DNA from: JBBEAM01 sp040882845
GTDB taxonomy: Bacteria > Pseudomonadota > Alphaproteobacteria > Kiloniellales > DSM-21159
Direction: 5' to 3'
DNA: 64,000 bases
NCBI GenBank assembly: GCA_040882845.1
Contig: JBBEAM010000007.1
Coordinates: forward strand, 620,001 to 684,000
In this document: one piece after another, positions 1-8,873 of the stretch
How the letters are laid out: the number at the start of each line of letters is the position of its first letter
How positions within the stretch are numbered: the first letter of the stretch is position 1
The notes under the pieces: model-generated
The model's database searches: none
Told to the model about the DNA's origin: nothing
What the model saw: only the letters and a program-made list of their open reading frames with translations
Program-made: the position numbers and the translations under genes

Positions 1-86
1 CTATCTTCGCCGGCTCATGAAAACCGGAAGCTGCCGCCGCCGCGCGCCGCGGGAAGCTTTTCGGAAACGACTCGGACGAGGATAGA
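1..86. other. window edge, non-coding upstream of dapA
   Basis: No supportable gene is visible here. The stretch ends in a purine-rich GACGAGGATAG just before the dapA ATG, which probably serves as its ribosome binding site. Any promoter for the dapA-smpB unit may lie here or outside the window. Confidence 0.5.
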
Positions 87-974
87 ATGGCAGGACCGAT
101 CATCACCGGATCCCTCACCGCCCTGGCGACGCCCTTTCGGGACGGCGCCTTCGACGAAGAGGCGTTCCGGGCGTTCGTGCAGTGGCAGATCGACGAAGGA
201 ACAGATGGGCTCGTCCCCTGTGGCACGACCGGCGAATCTCCCACGCTCACCCACGGCGAGCACCGTCGCGTGACCGAGGTTTGCATCGATGTCGCGAAGG
301 GCCAGGTGCCGGTCTACGCAGGCTGCGGCTCGAACTCGACCAGCGAGGCGGTCAGCCTGGTCAAGCACGCCGAGGAAGCCGGCGCGGACGCGGCCCTCGT
401 GGTCACGCCATACTACAACAAGCCCAACCAGGAAGGCCTGAAGCAGCATTTCCTTGCGGTCGCGCGCGCCAGCAAGCTGCCGATCCTGATCTACAACATT
501 CCCGGCCGCTGCATTGTCGATATGAGCGTGGAGACCATGGCGGAGCTCGCCAAGGAGCCGAATATCGTCGGCGTCAAGGACGCCACCGCCAACTTGGCAC
601 GCCCGGCGCTCACCAAGGCTGCGATGGGCACGGACTTCTGTCAGCTCTCCGGCGAGGACGCGACCATCTTGCCGTTCATGGCCCAGGGCGGCCATGGCTG
701 CATCTCGGTCACCTCCAACGTGGCGCCGAAGCTCTGCGGCGATTTCCACGACGCCTGGAAGGCCGGCGACAAGGCCCGCGTCGAGGAGATCAACGACCGG
801 CTGATGCCGCTGCACATCGCGCTGTTCCTCGAGCCCAGCCCGCAGCCGGTGAAGTACGCGCTGTCGCTGCTCGGCAAGATGGAGAACGAACTCCGCCTGC
901 CGATGGTGCCGATCGCCGCGGAGACCCAGGCGAAGCTGCGGGCGGCGATGACTCACGCCGGCTTGGTCAACTAG
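87..974 (+). CDS. dapA: 4-hydroxy-tetrahydrodipicolinate synthase
   Basis: Condenses pyruvate with aspartate semialdehyde, the first committed step of lysine and meso-diaminopimelate synthesis, in the cytoplasm. The 295-residue length is normal for this TIM-barrel family. The substrate loop GTTGES lies near residues 46-51. Tyr136 of YNIPGR is the proton relay, and Lys164 of VGVKDATANL is the Schiff-base lysine. The next gene, smpB, starts 21 bases after the stop on the same strand, an arrangement common in alphaproteobacteria, so the two are probably co-transcribed. Confidence 0.97.
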   Translation: MAGPIITGSLTALATPFRDGAFDEEAFRAFVQWQIDEGTDGLVPCGTTGESPTLTHGEHRRVTEVCIDVAKGQVPVYAGCGSNSTSEAVSLVKHAEEAGADAALVVTPYYNKPNQEGLKQHFLAVARASKLPILIYNIPGRCIVDMSVETMAELAKEPNIVGVKDATANLARPALTKAAMGTDFCQLSGEDATILPFMAQGGHGCISVTSNVAPKLCGDFHDAWKAGDKARVEEINDRLMPLHIALFLEPSPQPVKYALSLLGKMENELRLPMVPIAAETQAKLRAAMTHAGLVN

Positions 975-995
975 AGGCTCGAGCGCGGTAACCCC

Positions 996-1460
996 ATGTC
1001 CAAGCCAGCGCGCCGTCTGGTGGCGCAGAACCGCAAGGCGCGGCACAACTACCAGATCGAGGAGAATGTCGAGGCTGGCCTCGCCCTGATGGGGACCGAG
1101 GTCAAGTCGCTGCGCGCCGGCAAGGCTTCGCTGGGCGAGGCTTACGCCGGTGAGAGCAAGGGCGAGCTCTATCTCTTCAACGCCCATATCGGCGAGTATC
1201 CGCCCGCGCAGCGCTTCAATCACGAGCCGCGGCGGCCGCGCAAGCTGTTGGTGCACAAGCGCGAACTCGATCGTCTGCTCGGTCAGGTGCGGCGCGACGG
1301 CTACACCCTGGTGCCGCTGTCGATCTATTTCAACGACCGGGGCATCGCCAAGCTCGACCTCGGCCTCGCCAAGGGCAAGCGCAGTTTCGACAAGCGCGAG
1401 GACATCAAGAAGCGGGACTGGCAGCGGCAGAAGGCGCGGCTGCTGCGCGAGGAAGGCTAG
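996..1460 (+). CDS. smpB: SsrA-binding protein SmpB
   Basis: Binds tmRNA and brings it to stalled ribosomes for trans-translation. The 154-residue length is typical. The family core is present: GTEVKSLRAGKASL near residues 33-46, AYAGESKGELYLFNAHIGEY near residues 50-69, and a basic tail (KGKRSFDKREDIKKRDWQRQ) that folds in the decoding channel. It starts just after dapA and probably shares its transcript. The tmRNA gene is not in this window. Confidence 0.97.
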   Translation: MSKPARRLVAQNRKARHNYQIEENVEAGLALMGTEVKSLRAGKASLGEAYAGESKGELYLFNAHIGEYPPAQRFNHEPRRPRKLLVHKRELDRLLGQVRRDGYTLVPLSIYFNDRGIAKLDLGLAKGKRSFDKREDIKKRDWQRQKARLLREEG

Positions 1461-1469
1461 CGGGAGCGC

Positions 1470-2123
1470 TTAGCCGAGGCGGGCCAGCAGGCCTGCGAAG
1501 ACGCTTTCGAACATCTCCGTCGTCAGACGTCCGGTGTTGGTGTTGTAGCGCGAGCAGTGATAGCTGTCGGCGAGGATCAGGCCGTTCGGCAGAGCGTGCT
1601 GGGCGCCGTGAGCGAACCTGTAGCGCGCCTTGACCTCGCTGCAGGCGGTCAGCACCGAGCCGTGCGAGACTCCGCCGAGCGCAATGATCGCCCGCAGGCA
1701 GGGCATGGCCGCGATCTCGCTCCGCAGAAAGTCGCGGCACGCCCTGACTTCCTCGGTCGTCGGCTTGTTCTCCGGCGGAACGCAGCGCGCGGCGTTGGTG
1801 ATCCGGCAGCCGCGCAGTACCAGGCCGTCGTCGGGGGACTGCCCGTAGCGTCCCTCGGCTAGGCCGAATTTCAGGAGGGTTGGATAGAGCAGGTTGCCGG
1901 CGTAGTCGCCGGTGAAGGGACGGCCGGTGCGGTTCGCGCCCTTAAGGCCCGGCGCCAGGCCGACGATCAGGATGGCTGCCTCCTGCGGCCCGAAGGAGGG
2001 AACGGGGGCGTTGTGGAACTCCGGGAACCGCTGCCGGTTGTCCCGCCGGAAGCGCTCCAGACGGGGGCAGCGGCCGCAGTTGCGTGGCGGCTCTAGAAAA
2101 AACTCCGGCATGGCCGGATGCAT
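1470..2123 (-). CDS. uracil-DNA glycosylase, family 5 (UdgB type)
   Basis: Base-excision repair glycosylase of the iron-sulfur UDG superfamily, which removes uracil and other deaminated bases from DNA. The 217-residue protein has an N-terminal CxxC (NCGRCPRLERF, about residues 16-19) plus two later cysteines (AARCVPP and RACRDFL) that would complete a 4Fe-4S site. Motif 1 is GLAPGLKGANRTGRPF, with Ala where family 4 has Glu; the C-terminal motif is YHCSRYNTNTGRLT. Both fit family 5 rather than family 4. It converges on smpB with only 9 bases between the stops. A start four codons inward (MPEFF) is possible. Confidence 0.88.
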   Translation of the reverse strand: MHPAMPEFFLEPPRNCGRCPRLERFRRDNRQRFPEFHNAPVPSFGPQEAAILIVGLAPGLKGANRTGRPFTGDYAGNLLYPTLLKFGLAEGRYGQSPDDGLVLRGCRITNAARCVPPENKPTTEEVRACRDFLRSEIAAMPCLRAIIALGGVSHGSVLTACSEVKARYRFAHGAQHALPNGLILADSYHCSRYNTNTGRLTTEMFESVFAGLLARLG

Positions 2124-2191
2124 AGCCGATTCCGTGGTCTCGGGACAGCCCCCGGGACAGCCCCCGGAAAGCTAGAGTAATGGACTAACGC

Positions 2192-2827
2192 TCAGGCGGG
2201 GTCGGGCTCGTAGACGTCGTCGTCCTCGTCCTCGTAGTCTATATCCTCGTCGTCCACGTAGTCGTCGTCCTGGTTCCGAACCGGCCGGCTGCGCTCGCCG
2301 CCTTTGCGCGTTATGTCCTGCTCCAGATTGGCGAGGTCGATGAAGGTATCGGCCTGGCGGCGCAGTTCGTCGGCGATCATCGGCGGCTGCGACTTGATCG
2401 AGGAGATCACGGTGACCCGCACGGCCTTGCGCTGCACGGCATCGACCAGGCTGCGGAAATCGCCGTCGCCGGAAAACAGCACGATATGGTCGAGGCGCTC
2501 GGCCATCTCCATCATGTCGACGGCCAATTCGATGTCCATGTTGCCCTTGATCTTGCGCCGCCCGGAGGAGTCGGTGAACTCCTTGGTCGGCTTTGTCACC
2601 ATGGAGTAGCCGTTGTAGTCGAGCCAATCGATCAGCGGCCGAATCGGCGAGTACTCCTGATCCTCGATCAGGGCGGTGTAGTAGAAGGCGCGGATCAGCC
2701 GGCAGCGGCTGTCGAAATAGGTGTAGAGCCGCTTGTAGTCGATATCGAAGTTCAGCGCGCGCGCCGTGGCGTAGAGGTTTGCGCCGTCGATGAAAAGCGC
2801 GGTTTTGTCGTCGGGATGCAGTGGCAT
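2192..2827 (-). CDS. NYN/LabA-like domain protein (DUF88)
   Basis: Member of the NYN (PIN-like) family, predicted metal-dependent ribonucleases. Conserved acidic residues are visible in ALFIDGANLY (about residues 10-19), GNMDIELAVDMM (about 95-106) and LFSGDGDFRSLV (about 117-128), the usual pattern of the active site. After residue 180 the protein becomes a very acidic tail of Asp and Glu (DDDYVDDEDIDYEDEDDDVY) with no evident fold. It is transcribed away from folK. The natural substrate cannot be told from the sequence. Confidence 0.85.
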   Translation of the reverse strand: MPLHPDDKTALFIDGANLYATARALNFDIDYKRLYTYFDSRCRLIRAFYYTALIEDQEYSPIRPLIDWLDYNGYSMVTKPTKEFTDSSGRRKIKGNMDIELAVDMMEMAERLDHIVLFSGDGDFRSLVDAVQRKAVRVTVISSIKSQPPMIADELRRQADTFIDLANLEQDITRKGGERSRPVRNQDDDYVDDEDIDYEDEDDDVYEPDPA

Positions 2828-2986
2828 GACTCGAATTCCAATAAGCTAGAAACAATATGGATGCGGCGAAAATGCGATGGCCTAGGCCTCGCAGTCGGAC
2901 CTTGTTATACATTTCGCGTTCTCAAGCAAGGATTTGGCGCGTAGGAGGCCGTTCGGCAAGTCCTGCCACAAGGAAGTCTCGCTAAC

Positions 2987-3484
2987 GTGATACTGATCGC
3001 TCTCGGTTCCAATCTGCCGCACCCCCAGATCGGCCCTCCGGGCGCGGTGCTCGACGCCGCTCTGGACGAAATGGCTGGTAAGGGCCTGCGGGTCTTGGCG
3101 GCTTCGCGCTATTTTGCCTCGGCGCCGGTACCGGCCTCCGATCAGCCCTGGTATGTCAACGCCGCGGCGTCAGTGGAAAGCCAGCTGCCCGCTGCGGCAC
3201 TTCTACGGCAACTGCATGAAATCGAAGCGCTTTTCGGACGGCAGCGTGGCGAAACCAACGCCGCGCGCATCCTCGACCTCGACCTTCTGGCCTATGGCGA
3301 GCAGGTGACAGGCGAAGGCGAGGCTCTGCGCCTGCCACATCCGCGGCTGCAGGAGCGGGCCTTCGTCCTGCTGCCTTTGCTAGATATCGCGCCCGAGTGG
3401 CGTCATCCGGTGAGCTGCAGGTCGGTGCGGGAAATGGCAGCGGCGCTGCCGGAGGATCAGCAAATTCAACCGCTTTCCCGATGA
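2987..3484 (+). CDS. folK: 2-amino-4-hydroxy-6-hydroxymethyldihydropteridine pyrophosphokinase
   Basis: Transfers pyrophosphate from ATP to 6-hydroxymethyl-dihydropterin in folate synthesis. HPPK motifs appear in order: LGSN at residues 5-8, PWYVNAA near residue 55, RILDLDLLAYG near 95 and LPHPRLQERAFVLLPL near 115. The 165-residue length is normal. The start is GTG, chosen because the family begins with a short strand directly before the GSN motif (MILIALGSN). The divergent NYN gene lies 159 bases upstream, so the gap should carry promoters for both. Confidence 0.95.
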   Translation: MILIALGSNLPHPQIGPPGAVLDAALDEMAGKGLRVLAASRYFASAPVPASDQPWYVNAAASVESQLPAAALLRQLHEIEALFGRQRGETNAARILDLDLLAYGEQVTGEGEALRLPHPRLQERAFVLLPLLDIAPEWRHPVSCRSVREMAAALPEDQQIQPLSR

Positions 3485-3516
3485 GCGCTGCGGCGGGCGG
3501 CGGGACTTTGCAAGGC

Positions 3517-3545
3517 TTGCGTTTCCGGGCCCGCCTCCCTATATT
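3517..3545 (+). promoter_or_regulatory. candidate sigma-70 promoter of rpoZ
   Basis: TTGCGT at 3517-3522, a 17-base spacer, then TATATT at 3540-3545, ending 48 bases before the rpoZ ATG. Hexamers and spacing fit a housekeeping promoter, found by eye only. Confidence 0.45.
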
Positions 3546-3593
3546 CCGCGTCCACTCGAAAAGCGAAACCGATAGAGCGAGGAAGCGACCCTT

Positions 3594-3968
3594 ATGGCGC
3601 GCGTTACCGTAGAAGACTGTGTCCTCAAGGTTCCCAACCGGTTCGATCTTGTCATGCTGGCCGCCCAGCGGGCTCGCGACGTCTCGGCCGGCGCCCCGCT
3701 CACCGTGGAGCGCGACAACGACAAGAACCCCGTCGTCTCCCTGCGCGAGATCGCCGATTCCACCGTCGATCACGACAACCTCAGGAATTCCTTGATTCAG
3801 GGCATGCAGAAGCATGTCGAGGTGGATGAGCCGGAAGAGGACGATCTCGACGAGTCGGCCGTGATCTCGGCTCAGCTCGCCGCCGCGCAGGAGGGCGAGT
3901 CTCAGCCCGCGCGCAAGGAAGAGAGCGACGACGAGGCAGCCGCCGAAGGCGAAGACGAAGAGGCCTGA
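3594..3968 (+). CDS. rpoZ: RNA polymerase omega subunit
   Basis: Small subunit that helps assemble RNA polymerase. The 124-residue protein starts MARVTVEDCVLKVPNRFDLV, the standard omega N-terminus, followed by LAAQRARD and NPVVSLREIAD (about residues 43-53). The tail after residue 85 is acidic and low in complexity, as in other alphaproteobacterial omega proteins. The stringent-response gene rsh follows on the same strand, a conserved pairing that fits the role of omega in ppGpp binding. Confidence 0.96.
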   Translation: MARVTVEDCVLKVPNRFDLVMLAAQRARDVSAGAPLTVERDNDKNPVVSLREIADSTVDHDNLRNSLIQGMQKHVEVDEPEEDDLDESAVISAQLAAAQEGESQPARKEESDDEAAAEGEDEEA

Positions 3969-4101
3969 GCCTCTCTCCCCGCGACATTTTATCCTTCTCG
4001 TTTCAGGCGCTTGGTCCTTGCCCGGCGCCCGCGTATGCTTACCTGACTAGTCTGTGCGGTGGAATGCCGCCGCGCATGGCGTCAGGTAAGGTTTGCGCGG
4101 C

Positions 4102-6249
4102 ATGATGCGTCAGTTCGAATTGGTCGAAAAGATCAAGTCCTACGATCCCTCCGCGGACGAGGACGTGATCAACCGCGCCTATGTCTACGCCATGAAGATG
4201 CATGGCTCGCAACTGCGCGCCTCCGGCGATCCCTACTTCTCTCATCCTATTGAAGTCGCTGGCATTCTGACAGAGTTGAAGCTGGACGACTCCTCCATCG
4301 TCACGGCGCTGCTGCACGACGTGGTGGAGGACACCGACGCAACGCTCGAGGATATCGAGCGGATGTTCGGCAAGGACATCGGTCGCCTGGTCGACGGCGT
4401 CACCAAGCTCGGGCGTCTGGAGCTGCAGTCGGAGCAGACCAAGCATGCGGAGAATTTTCGCAAGCTTCTCGTGGCGATGTCCGAGGATATCCGGGTGCTG
4501 CTGGTCAAGCTGGCCGACCGGCTGCACAACATGCGCACCCTCAAGTACGTCAAGTCGGAGGAGAAACGCCGCCGCATCGCCCGCGAGACCATGGATATCT
4601 ATGCGCCGCTGGCCGAACGCATCGGCATGCAGCGTTTCAAGGACGAGCTCGAGGATCTGGCCTTCGCCGAACTCAATCCCGATGCACGGGAATCCATCGT
4701 CGCGCGGCTGAAGTTCCTGGAGGATCAGGGCGGAAACCTGGTCGATAAGGTGATCGACCAGCTGCAGCGCGGTCTAGCCGAGGAGGGGCTGGAGACCTGG
4801 GTGTCCGGGCGGGCCAAGTCGCCGTACTCCGTCTGGCGCAAGATGCAGCGCAAGAACATCACCTTCGAGCAGCTCGCCGACATCGTCGCGTTCCGCGTGG
4901 TCTGCAAGACGACGGAAGACTGCTATCGCATTCTCGGCGTGCTGCACAGCCGCTATGCAACGGTGCCGGGACGCTTCAAGGACTACATCTCGACCCCCAA
5001 GCCGAACGGCTACCGCTCGGTGCATACCGGCCTGATCGGGCCGGAGCGCCAGCGTATCGAGGTGCAGATCCGCACCCGCGAGATGCACGACCAGGCCGAG
5101 TTCGGCGTTGCTGCGCATTGGCGCTACAAGCAGAGCGCGGCCCAGATCGAGGGCAAGCAGTACCGCTGGCTGCGCGAGCTGCTCGATATTCTCGACCACG
5201 CCTCCAACCCGGAGGAATTCCTCGAGCACACCAAGCTCGAGATGTTCCAGGATCAGGTGTTCTGCTTCACGCCCAAGGGCGACCTGATCGCCCTGCCGCG
5301 CGGCGCGACGCCGATCGACTTCGCCTATGCGGTGCATTCAGAGATCGGCAACACCTGCGTCGGCTCCCGGGTCAACGGCCGCATGGTGCCGCTGCGCACC
5401 CAGTTGCAGAACGGCGACCAGGTGGACATCGTCACTTCCAGGGCCCAGACCCCTTCGCCGGGCTGGGAGAACTTCGTCATCACCGGCAAGGCCAAGGCCT
5501 GTATCCGCCGCTTCATCCGGATCAAGGAGCGCGAGCAGTACGCCCAACTTGGCCGCAACATGACCGAAAAGGTGTTCCGCCAGGACGGTTACGACTTGAC
5601 CGAAAAGGCCGTCGCCGGGGTGCTGAAGAAGTTCAAGATGGAGAGCAATCCCGACCTCTACGCGTCCGTGGGGCAGGGGATAATTGCCGCCCGCGACGTG
5701 CTCTATGCGGTCTATCCCGGGGCCAAGGTCAGCGAGAAGGCCCAGAAGATCGTGCCGATCGCCCGCGCCCGGGCGAAGAGCAAGGCCAAGACCGCCGGCA
5801 CGGCGATCCCGATCAAGGGCCTGATCCCCGGCATGGCGGTGCACTTCGCCCAGTGCTGCCATCCGCTGCCCGGAGACCGCATCGTCGGCATCGTCACCAC
5901 CGGAAAGGGCGTGACCGTGCACACCATCGACTGCGACACCCTGGCCGCTTTCCAGGACACGCCGGAACGCTGGGTCGATCTCTCCTGGGAGGTCGATCAG
6001 GCGGAGGAGGCCTATACCGGCCGGCTGCAGGTGGTGCTGGCCAACGAGCCGGGCAGCCTCGGCGCCCTCTCGACTCTGATCGGCCGCAGCGAGGGCAACA
6101 TTTCCAATCTCAAGATCACCAATCGCTCGGTGGATTTCTTCGAAATGCTGGTCGACGTCGAGGTCAGCGATCTCAAGCACCTCTCCAACATCATCGCCGC
6201 CCTGCGCGCCTCTCCGGTGATCACCTCGGTGGAGCGGCGGCGGGGATAA
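4102..6249 (+). CDS. rsh: bifunctional (p)ppGpp synthetase/hydrolase (RSH)
   Basis: Makes and degrades (p)ppGpp in the stringent response. Hydrolase domain: SHP near residue 48 and HDVVED at 72-77, the metal-binding HD motif, intact. The synthetase domain contains GRFKDYIS; its RxKD motif is that of bifunctional rather than synthetase-only enzymes. TGS domain follows (QVFCFTPKGDLIALPRG), then a C-terminal ACT domain. I use the ATG at 4102; an in-frame TTG at 4093 adds three residues, but relatives begin MMRQ or MRQ. It is the only RSH gene here, as is usual for alphaproteobacteria. Confidence 0.95.
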   Translation: MMRQFELVEKIKSYDPSADEDVINRAYVYAMKMHGSQLRASGDPYFSHPIEVAGILTELKLDDSSIVTALLHDVVEDTDATLEDIERMFGKDIGRLVDGVTKLGRLELQSEQTKHAENFRKLLVAMSEDIRVLLVKLADRLHNMRTLKYVKSEEKRRRIARETMDIYAPLAERIGMQRFKDELEDLAFAELNPDARESIVARLKFLEDQGGNLVDKVIDQLQRGLAEEGLETWVSGRAKSPYSVWRKMQRKNITFEQLADIVAFRVVCKTTEDCYRILGVLHSRYATVPGRFKDYISTPKPNGYRSVHTGLIGPERQRIEVQIRTREMHDQAEFGVAAHWRYKQSAAQIEGKQYRWLRELLDILDHASNPEEFLEHTKLEMFQDQVFCFTPKGDLIALPRGATPIDFAYAVHSEIGNTCVGSRVNGRMVPLRTQLQNGDQVDIVTSRAQTPSPGWENFVITGKAKACIRRFIRIKEREQYAQLGRNMTEKVFRQDGYDLTEKAVAGVLKKFKMESNPDLYASVGQGIIAARDVLYAVYPGAKVSEKAQKIVPIARARAKSKAKTAGTAIPIKGLIPGMAVHFAQCCHPLPGDRIVGIVTTGKGVTVHTIDCDTLAAFQDTPERWVDLSWEVDQAEEAYTGRLQVVLANEPGSLGALSTLIGRSEGNISNLKITNRSVDFFEMLVDVEVSDLKHLSNIIAALRASPVITSVERRRG

Positions 6250-6293
6250 CCTGAGGCTTTGCCGTTTCCCGCGCTCTGTGGCAAATCTCTGCC

Positions 6294-6896
6294 ATGCTGT
6301 TCAAACGCCGCCATCCGCTAACTTTCAGCAAACGGATATTTTCCGTGGTCTGGCCGCGCGCCGGCTGGCGGCGCACGGCAACCTACATGGGCCACCGCCT
6401 CAGCCGCCTGCCAGGGTCGCCCAGCGGCATCGCCGCCGGCTTCGCCTGCGGCGCGGCGGTTTCCTTCACGCCGCTGATCGGCCTGCATTTCATCGGCGCG
6501 GCGATGCTCGCCTGGGTCATGCGCGGCAACCTTTTCGCCTCGGCGGTCGGCACCGTGGTCGGCAATCCCTGGACCTTTCCCCTGATCTGGGTCTGGACCT
6601 TCAATTTCGGTAGATGGATCCTTGGCTGGGATGCCGGGCGGGAGCTGCCCCCGCGGGTATCGCTCACCTTCATCGTCGAGAATCCCTGGGAAATCTTTCT
6701 GCCGATGCTGATCGGTGGTATTCCCACGGCGATCGTCGCCTGGTTCGTTGTCTATTTCCCGGCGCTGCGTCTGGTGACGGGGTATCAGCGGGCAAGGCAG
6801 CGGCGGATGCAGCGCAAGGCGGTGCGCGAGGCGATCCGCAGCGAGCATAAAGGTCAGCAGGTTTCGGGCAGAAGCCAGAAGGAGAAACGGGGATGA
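6294..6896 (+). CDS. DUF2062 membrane protein
   Basis: Predicted inner-membrane protein of about 200 residues with the DUF2062 pattern: RLPGSPSGIAAGFACGAAVS near residue 40, then FTPLIGLHF and GNPWTFPLIW, and hydrophobic segments around residues 60-85 and 135-160. The tail is strongly basic and probably cytoplasmic. Its function is unknown. It overlaps pdxJ by four bases (ATGA), so the two are translationally coupled. In alphaproteobacteria this family is often found between rsh and pdxJ. Confidence 0.85.
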   Translation: MLFKRRHPLTFSKRIFSVVWPRAGWRRTATYMGHRLSRLPGSPSGIAAGFACGAAVSFTPLIGLHFIGAAMLAWVMRGNLFASAVGTVVGNPWTFPLIWVWTFNFGRWILGWDAGRELPPRVSLTFIVENPWEIFLPMLIGGIPTAIVAWFVVYFPALRLVTGYQRARQRRMQRKAVREAIRSEHKGQQVSGRSQKEKRG

Positions 6897-7672
6897 GCGG
6901 CCAGTATCTGCGTTTGGGGGTCAACATCGATCACGTGGCGACGATCCGCAACGCGCGCGGCGGCGACCATCCCGATCCGGTGCGGGCCGCGATCCTGGCC
7001 GCCAAGGCCGGCGCCGACGGCATCACAGCGCATCTGCGCGAGGACCGGCGCCACATCTCAGACGCGGACATCGAGCGCCTGGTCACGGAAATCGATCCAC
7101 CCCTCAACCTGGAAATGGCGGCGACCGAGGAGATGCTGAAGATCGCCCTGCGGCATAAGCCCCATGCCGCCTGCATCGTGCCGGAGAAGCGCGCCGAGGT
7201 GACCACCGAGGGCGGCCTGGACGCCGCCGGAGGACACAACCATCTGCAACCCTATGTCTCGGCCCTGTCCGATGCAGGCATCCGGGTCTCCCTGTTCATC
7301 GATCCCGAGGAAAAGCAGCTCGACGCGGCCCGGGCGCTGGGCGCCCCGGTGGTCGAACTGCACACCGGCGCCTACTGCGAGGCCTTCCTTGAGCACGGCC
7401 AGGGCGCCGAGAGCGAGCGCAAACTCAGGCGCATCGTCGCCGCCGCGGCCCATGCCGAGCAGCTCGGCCTGGAATGCCACGCCGGCCACGGCCTGACCTT
7501 CGACACCGTGACGCCGGTCGCCGAGATCCGCTCGCTGATGGAGCTCAACATCGGCCATTTCCTGGTCGGCGAGGCGATCTTCATCGGCTTCGAAGCGGCG
7601 ATCCGCCGCATGCGCGAGGCCATGGACGCGGCCCGGCTCAACGCCGCGCTTGCCCCGGATGCCGCGAAATGA
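6893..7672 (+). CDS. pdxJ: pyridoxine 5'-phosphate synthase
   Basis: Closes the pyridoxine ring from 1-deoxyxylulose 5-phosphate and 3-amino-2-oxopropyl phosphate, the last step of the DXP-dependent vitamin B6 route. The 259-residue protein starts with LGVNIDHVATIRNARGG, the phosphate- and substrate-binding start of the TIM barrel. HLREDRRHI near residue 45, PEKRAEVTTEGGLD near 100 and ECHAGHGL near 195 complete the signature. It overlaps both the upstream DUF2062 gene and the downstream acpS by ATGA junctions. The window contains many PLP enzymes that need its product. Confidence 0.97.
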   Translation: MSGQYLRLGVNIDHVATIRNARGGDHPDPVRAAILAAKAGADGITAHLREDRRHISDADIERLVTEIDPPLNLEMAATEEMLKIALRHKPHAACIVPEKRAEVTTEGGLDAAGGHNHLQPYVSALSDAGIRVSLFIDPEEKQLDAARALGAPVVELHTGAYCEAFLEHGQGAESERKLRRIVAAAAHAEQLGLECHAGHGLTFDTVTPVAEIRSLMELNIGHFLVGEAIFIGFEAAIRRMREAMDAARLNAALAPDAAK

Positions 7673-8076
7673 TTCTCGGCATCGGCAACGACCTGATCGA
7701 TATCCGGCGGGTCGAGAAAACCCTGGAGCGCTTCGGGTCGCGCTATACGCAGCGCTGCTTCACCGACATCGAGCAGGCCAAGTCGGACAAGCGGCGCCTG
7801 CGCGCGGCGAGCTACGCCAAGCGTTTCGCGGCGAAGGAGGCCTGCGCCAAGGCCCTGGGCACCGGCGTGCCGCGGCGCGGCGTGCACTGGCGCTCCATGG
7901 GCGTCGTCAACCTGCCGGGCGGCAAGCCGACCATGGAGCTGACCGACGGGGCCTTGAAGCGCCTCCAGGAGATCACGCCGCAGGGCATGACGGCGCAGAT
8001 CGACGTCACCATCACCGACGATTATCCCCTGGCACAGGCGCTGGTGATCATCTCCGCTGTTCCAAAGACCCCCTAA
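7669..8076 (+). CDS. acpS: holo-acyl-carrier-protein synthase
   Basis: Transfers phosphopantetheine from CoA to acyl carrier protein. The 135-residue protein opens MILGIGNDLIDIRRVEKTL, with the metal-binding Asp at residue 8, and has the second motif YAKRFAAKEACAKALGTG near residue 48. The start ATG overlaps the pdxJ stop (ATGA). The pdxJ-acpS-lepB-rnc-era order is shared by many proteobacteria. Confidence 0.96.
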   Translation: MILGIGNDLIDIRRVEKTLERFGSRYTQRCFTDIEQAKSDKRRLRAASYAKRFAAKEACAKALGTGVPRRGVHWRSMGVVNLPGGKPTMELTDGALKRLQEITPQGMTAQIDVTITDDYPLAQALVIISAVPKTP

Positions 8077-8129
8077 TGCGCTATACCGCAGCCCGATAGT
8101 CCGCCGAATCACAGAAGCCGATACAGTCC

Positions 8130-8873
8130 ATGACACAATCCACCGGAAGCGGATGGGGCGAATCCCTGCGCACAGTCATCTACGCGGTACTGCTGGCGCT
8201 GGCCTTGCGCACCTTCGCCTACGAGCCCTTCTCAATCCCTTCCAAGTCGATGGTGCCGACGCTGCTGGTCGGCGACTATCTCTTCGTTTCCAAGTTCTCC
8301 TATGGCTACAGCCGTTACTCCTTCCCCTTCGGCCTGCCGCTCTTCGAGGGCCGGGTGCTCGGCTCGATCGAGGATGTCGAGCGCGGCGACGTGGCGGTGT
8401 TCAAGAAGCCGACCGACAACAAGACCGACTACATCAAGCGGATCGTCGGCCTGCCGGGCGACGAGATCCAGGTCGTGGACGGCATCCTTCAGGTCAACGG
8501 CGTTGCTGTGGAGCGTGAAGCCCTCGGTTCCGGCAGCATTGCCGAGGCCGGCTATCGCACCGACGTGACCGAATACACCGAGACCCTTCCCAATGGCCGC
8601 CAGCATCTGATCTGGGAGGAAAGGGACGACGCCTATCTCGACGATACCGAAGTCTTCACCGTGCCCGCCGGGCAGTTCTTCGCCATGGGCGACAACCGCG
8701 ACGCCAGCCAGGACAGCCGGGTGCAGAGCGCCGTCGGCTTCGTGCCCTTCGAGAACCTGGTCGGCCGCGCCGAGTTCATCTTCTTCTCCCACCGCCAGAG
8801 CGCAGAGCTCTGGGAAGTCTGGAAGTGGCCGCAGAATATTCGCTGGGGCCGGCTGTTCGATGGCATCGACTGA
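8130..8873 (+). CDS. lepB: signal peptidase I
   Basis: Membrane-bound serine protease that removes Sec and Tat signal peptides. Residues 13-30 form one N-terminal membrane anchor. The catalytic dyad is visible as Ser40 in PSKSMVPTL and Lys103 in DYIKRIVGLPGDEI. The later box GDNRDASQDSR near residue 190 is also conserved. The length of 247 residues suits a one-anchor alphaproteobacterial enzyme. Its last 14 bases overlap the start of rnc. Confidence 0.96.
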   Translation: MTQSTGSGWGESLRTVIYAVLLALALRTFAYEPFSIPSKSMVPTLLVGDYLFVSKFSYGYSRYSFPFGLPLFEGRVLGSIEDVERGDVAVFKKPTDNKTDYIKRIVGLPGDEIQVVDGILQVNGVAVEREALGSGSIAEAGYRTDVTEYTETLPNGRQHLIWEERDDAYLDDTEVFTVPAGQFFAMGDNRDASQDSRVQSAVGFVPFENLVGRAEFIFFSHRQSAELWEVWKWPQNIRWGRLFDGID

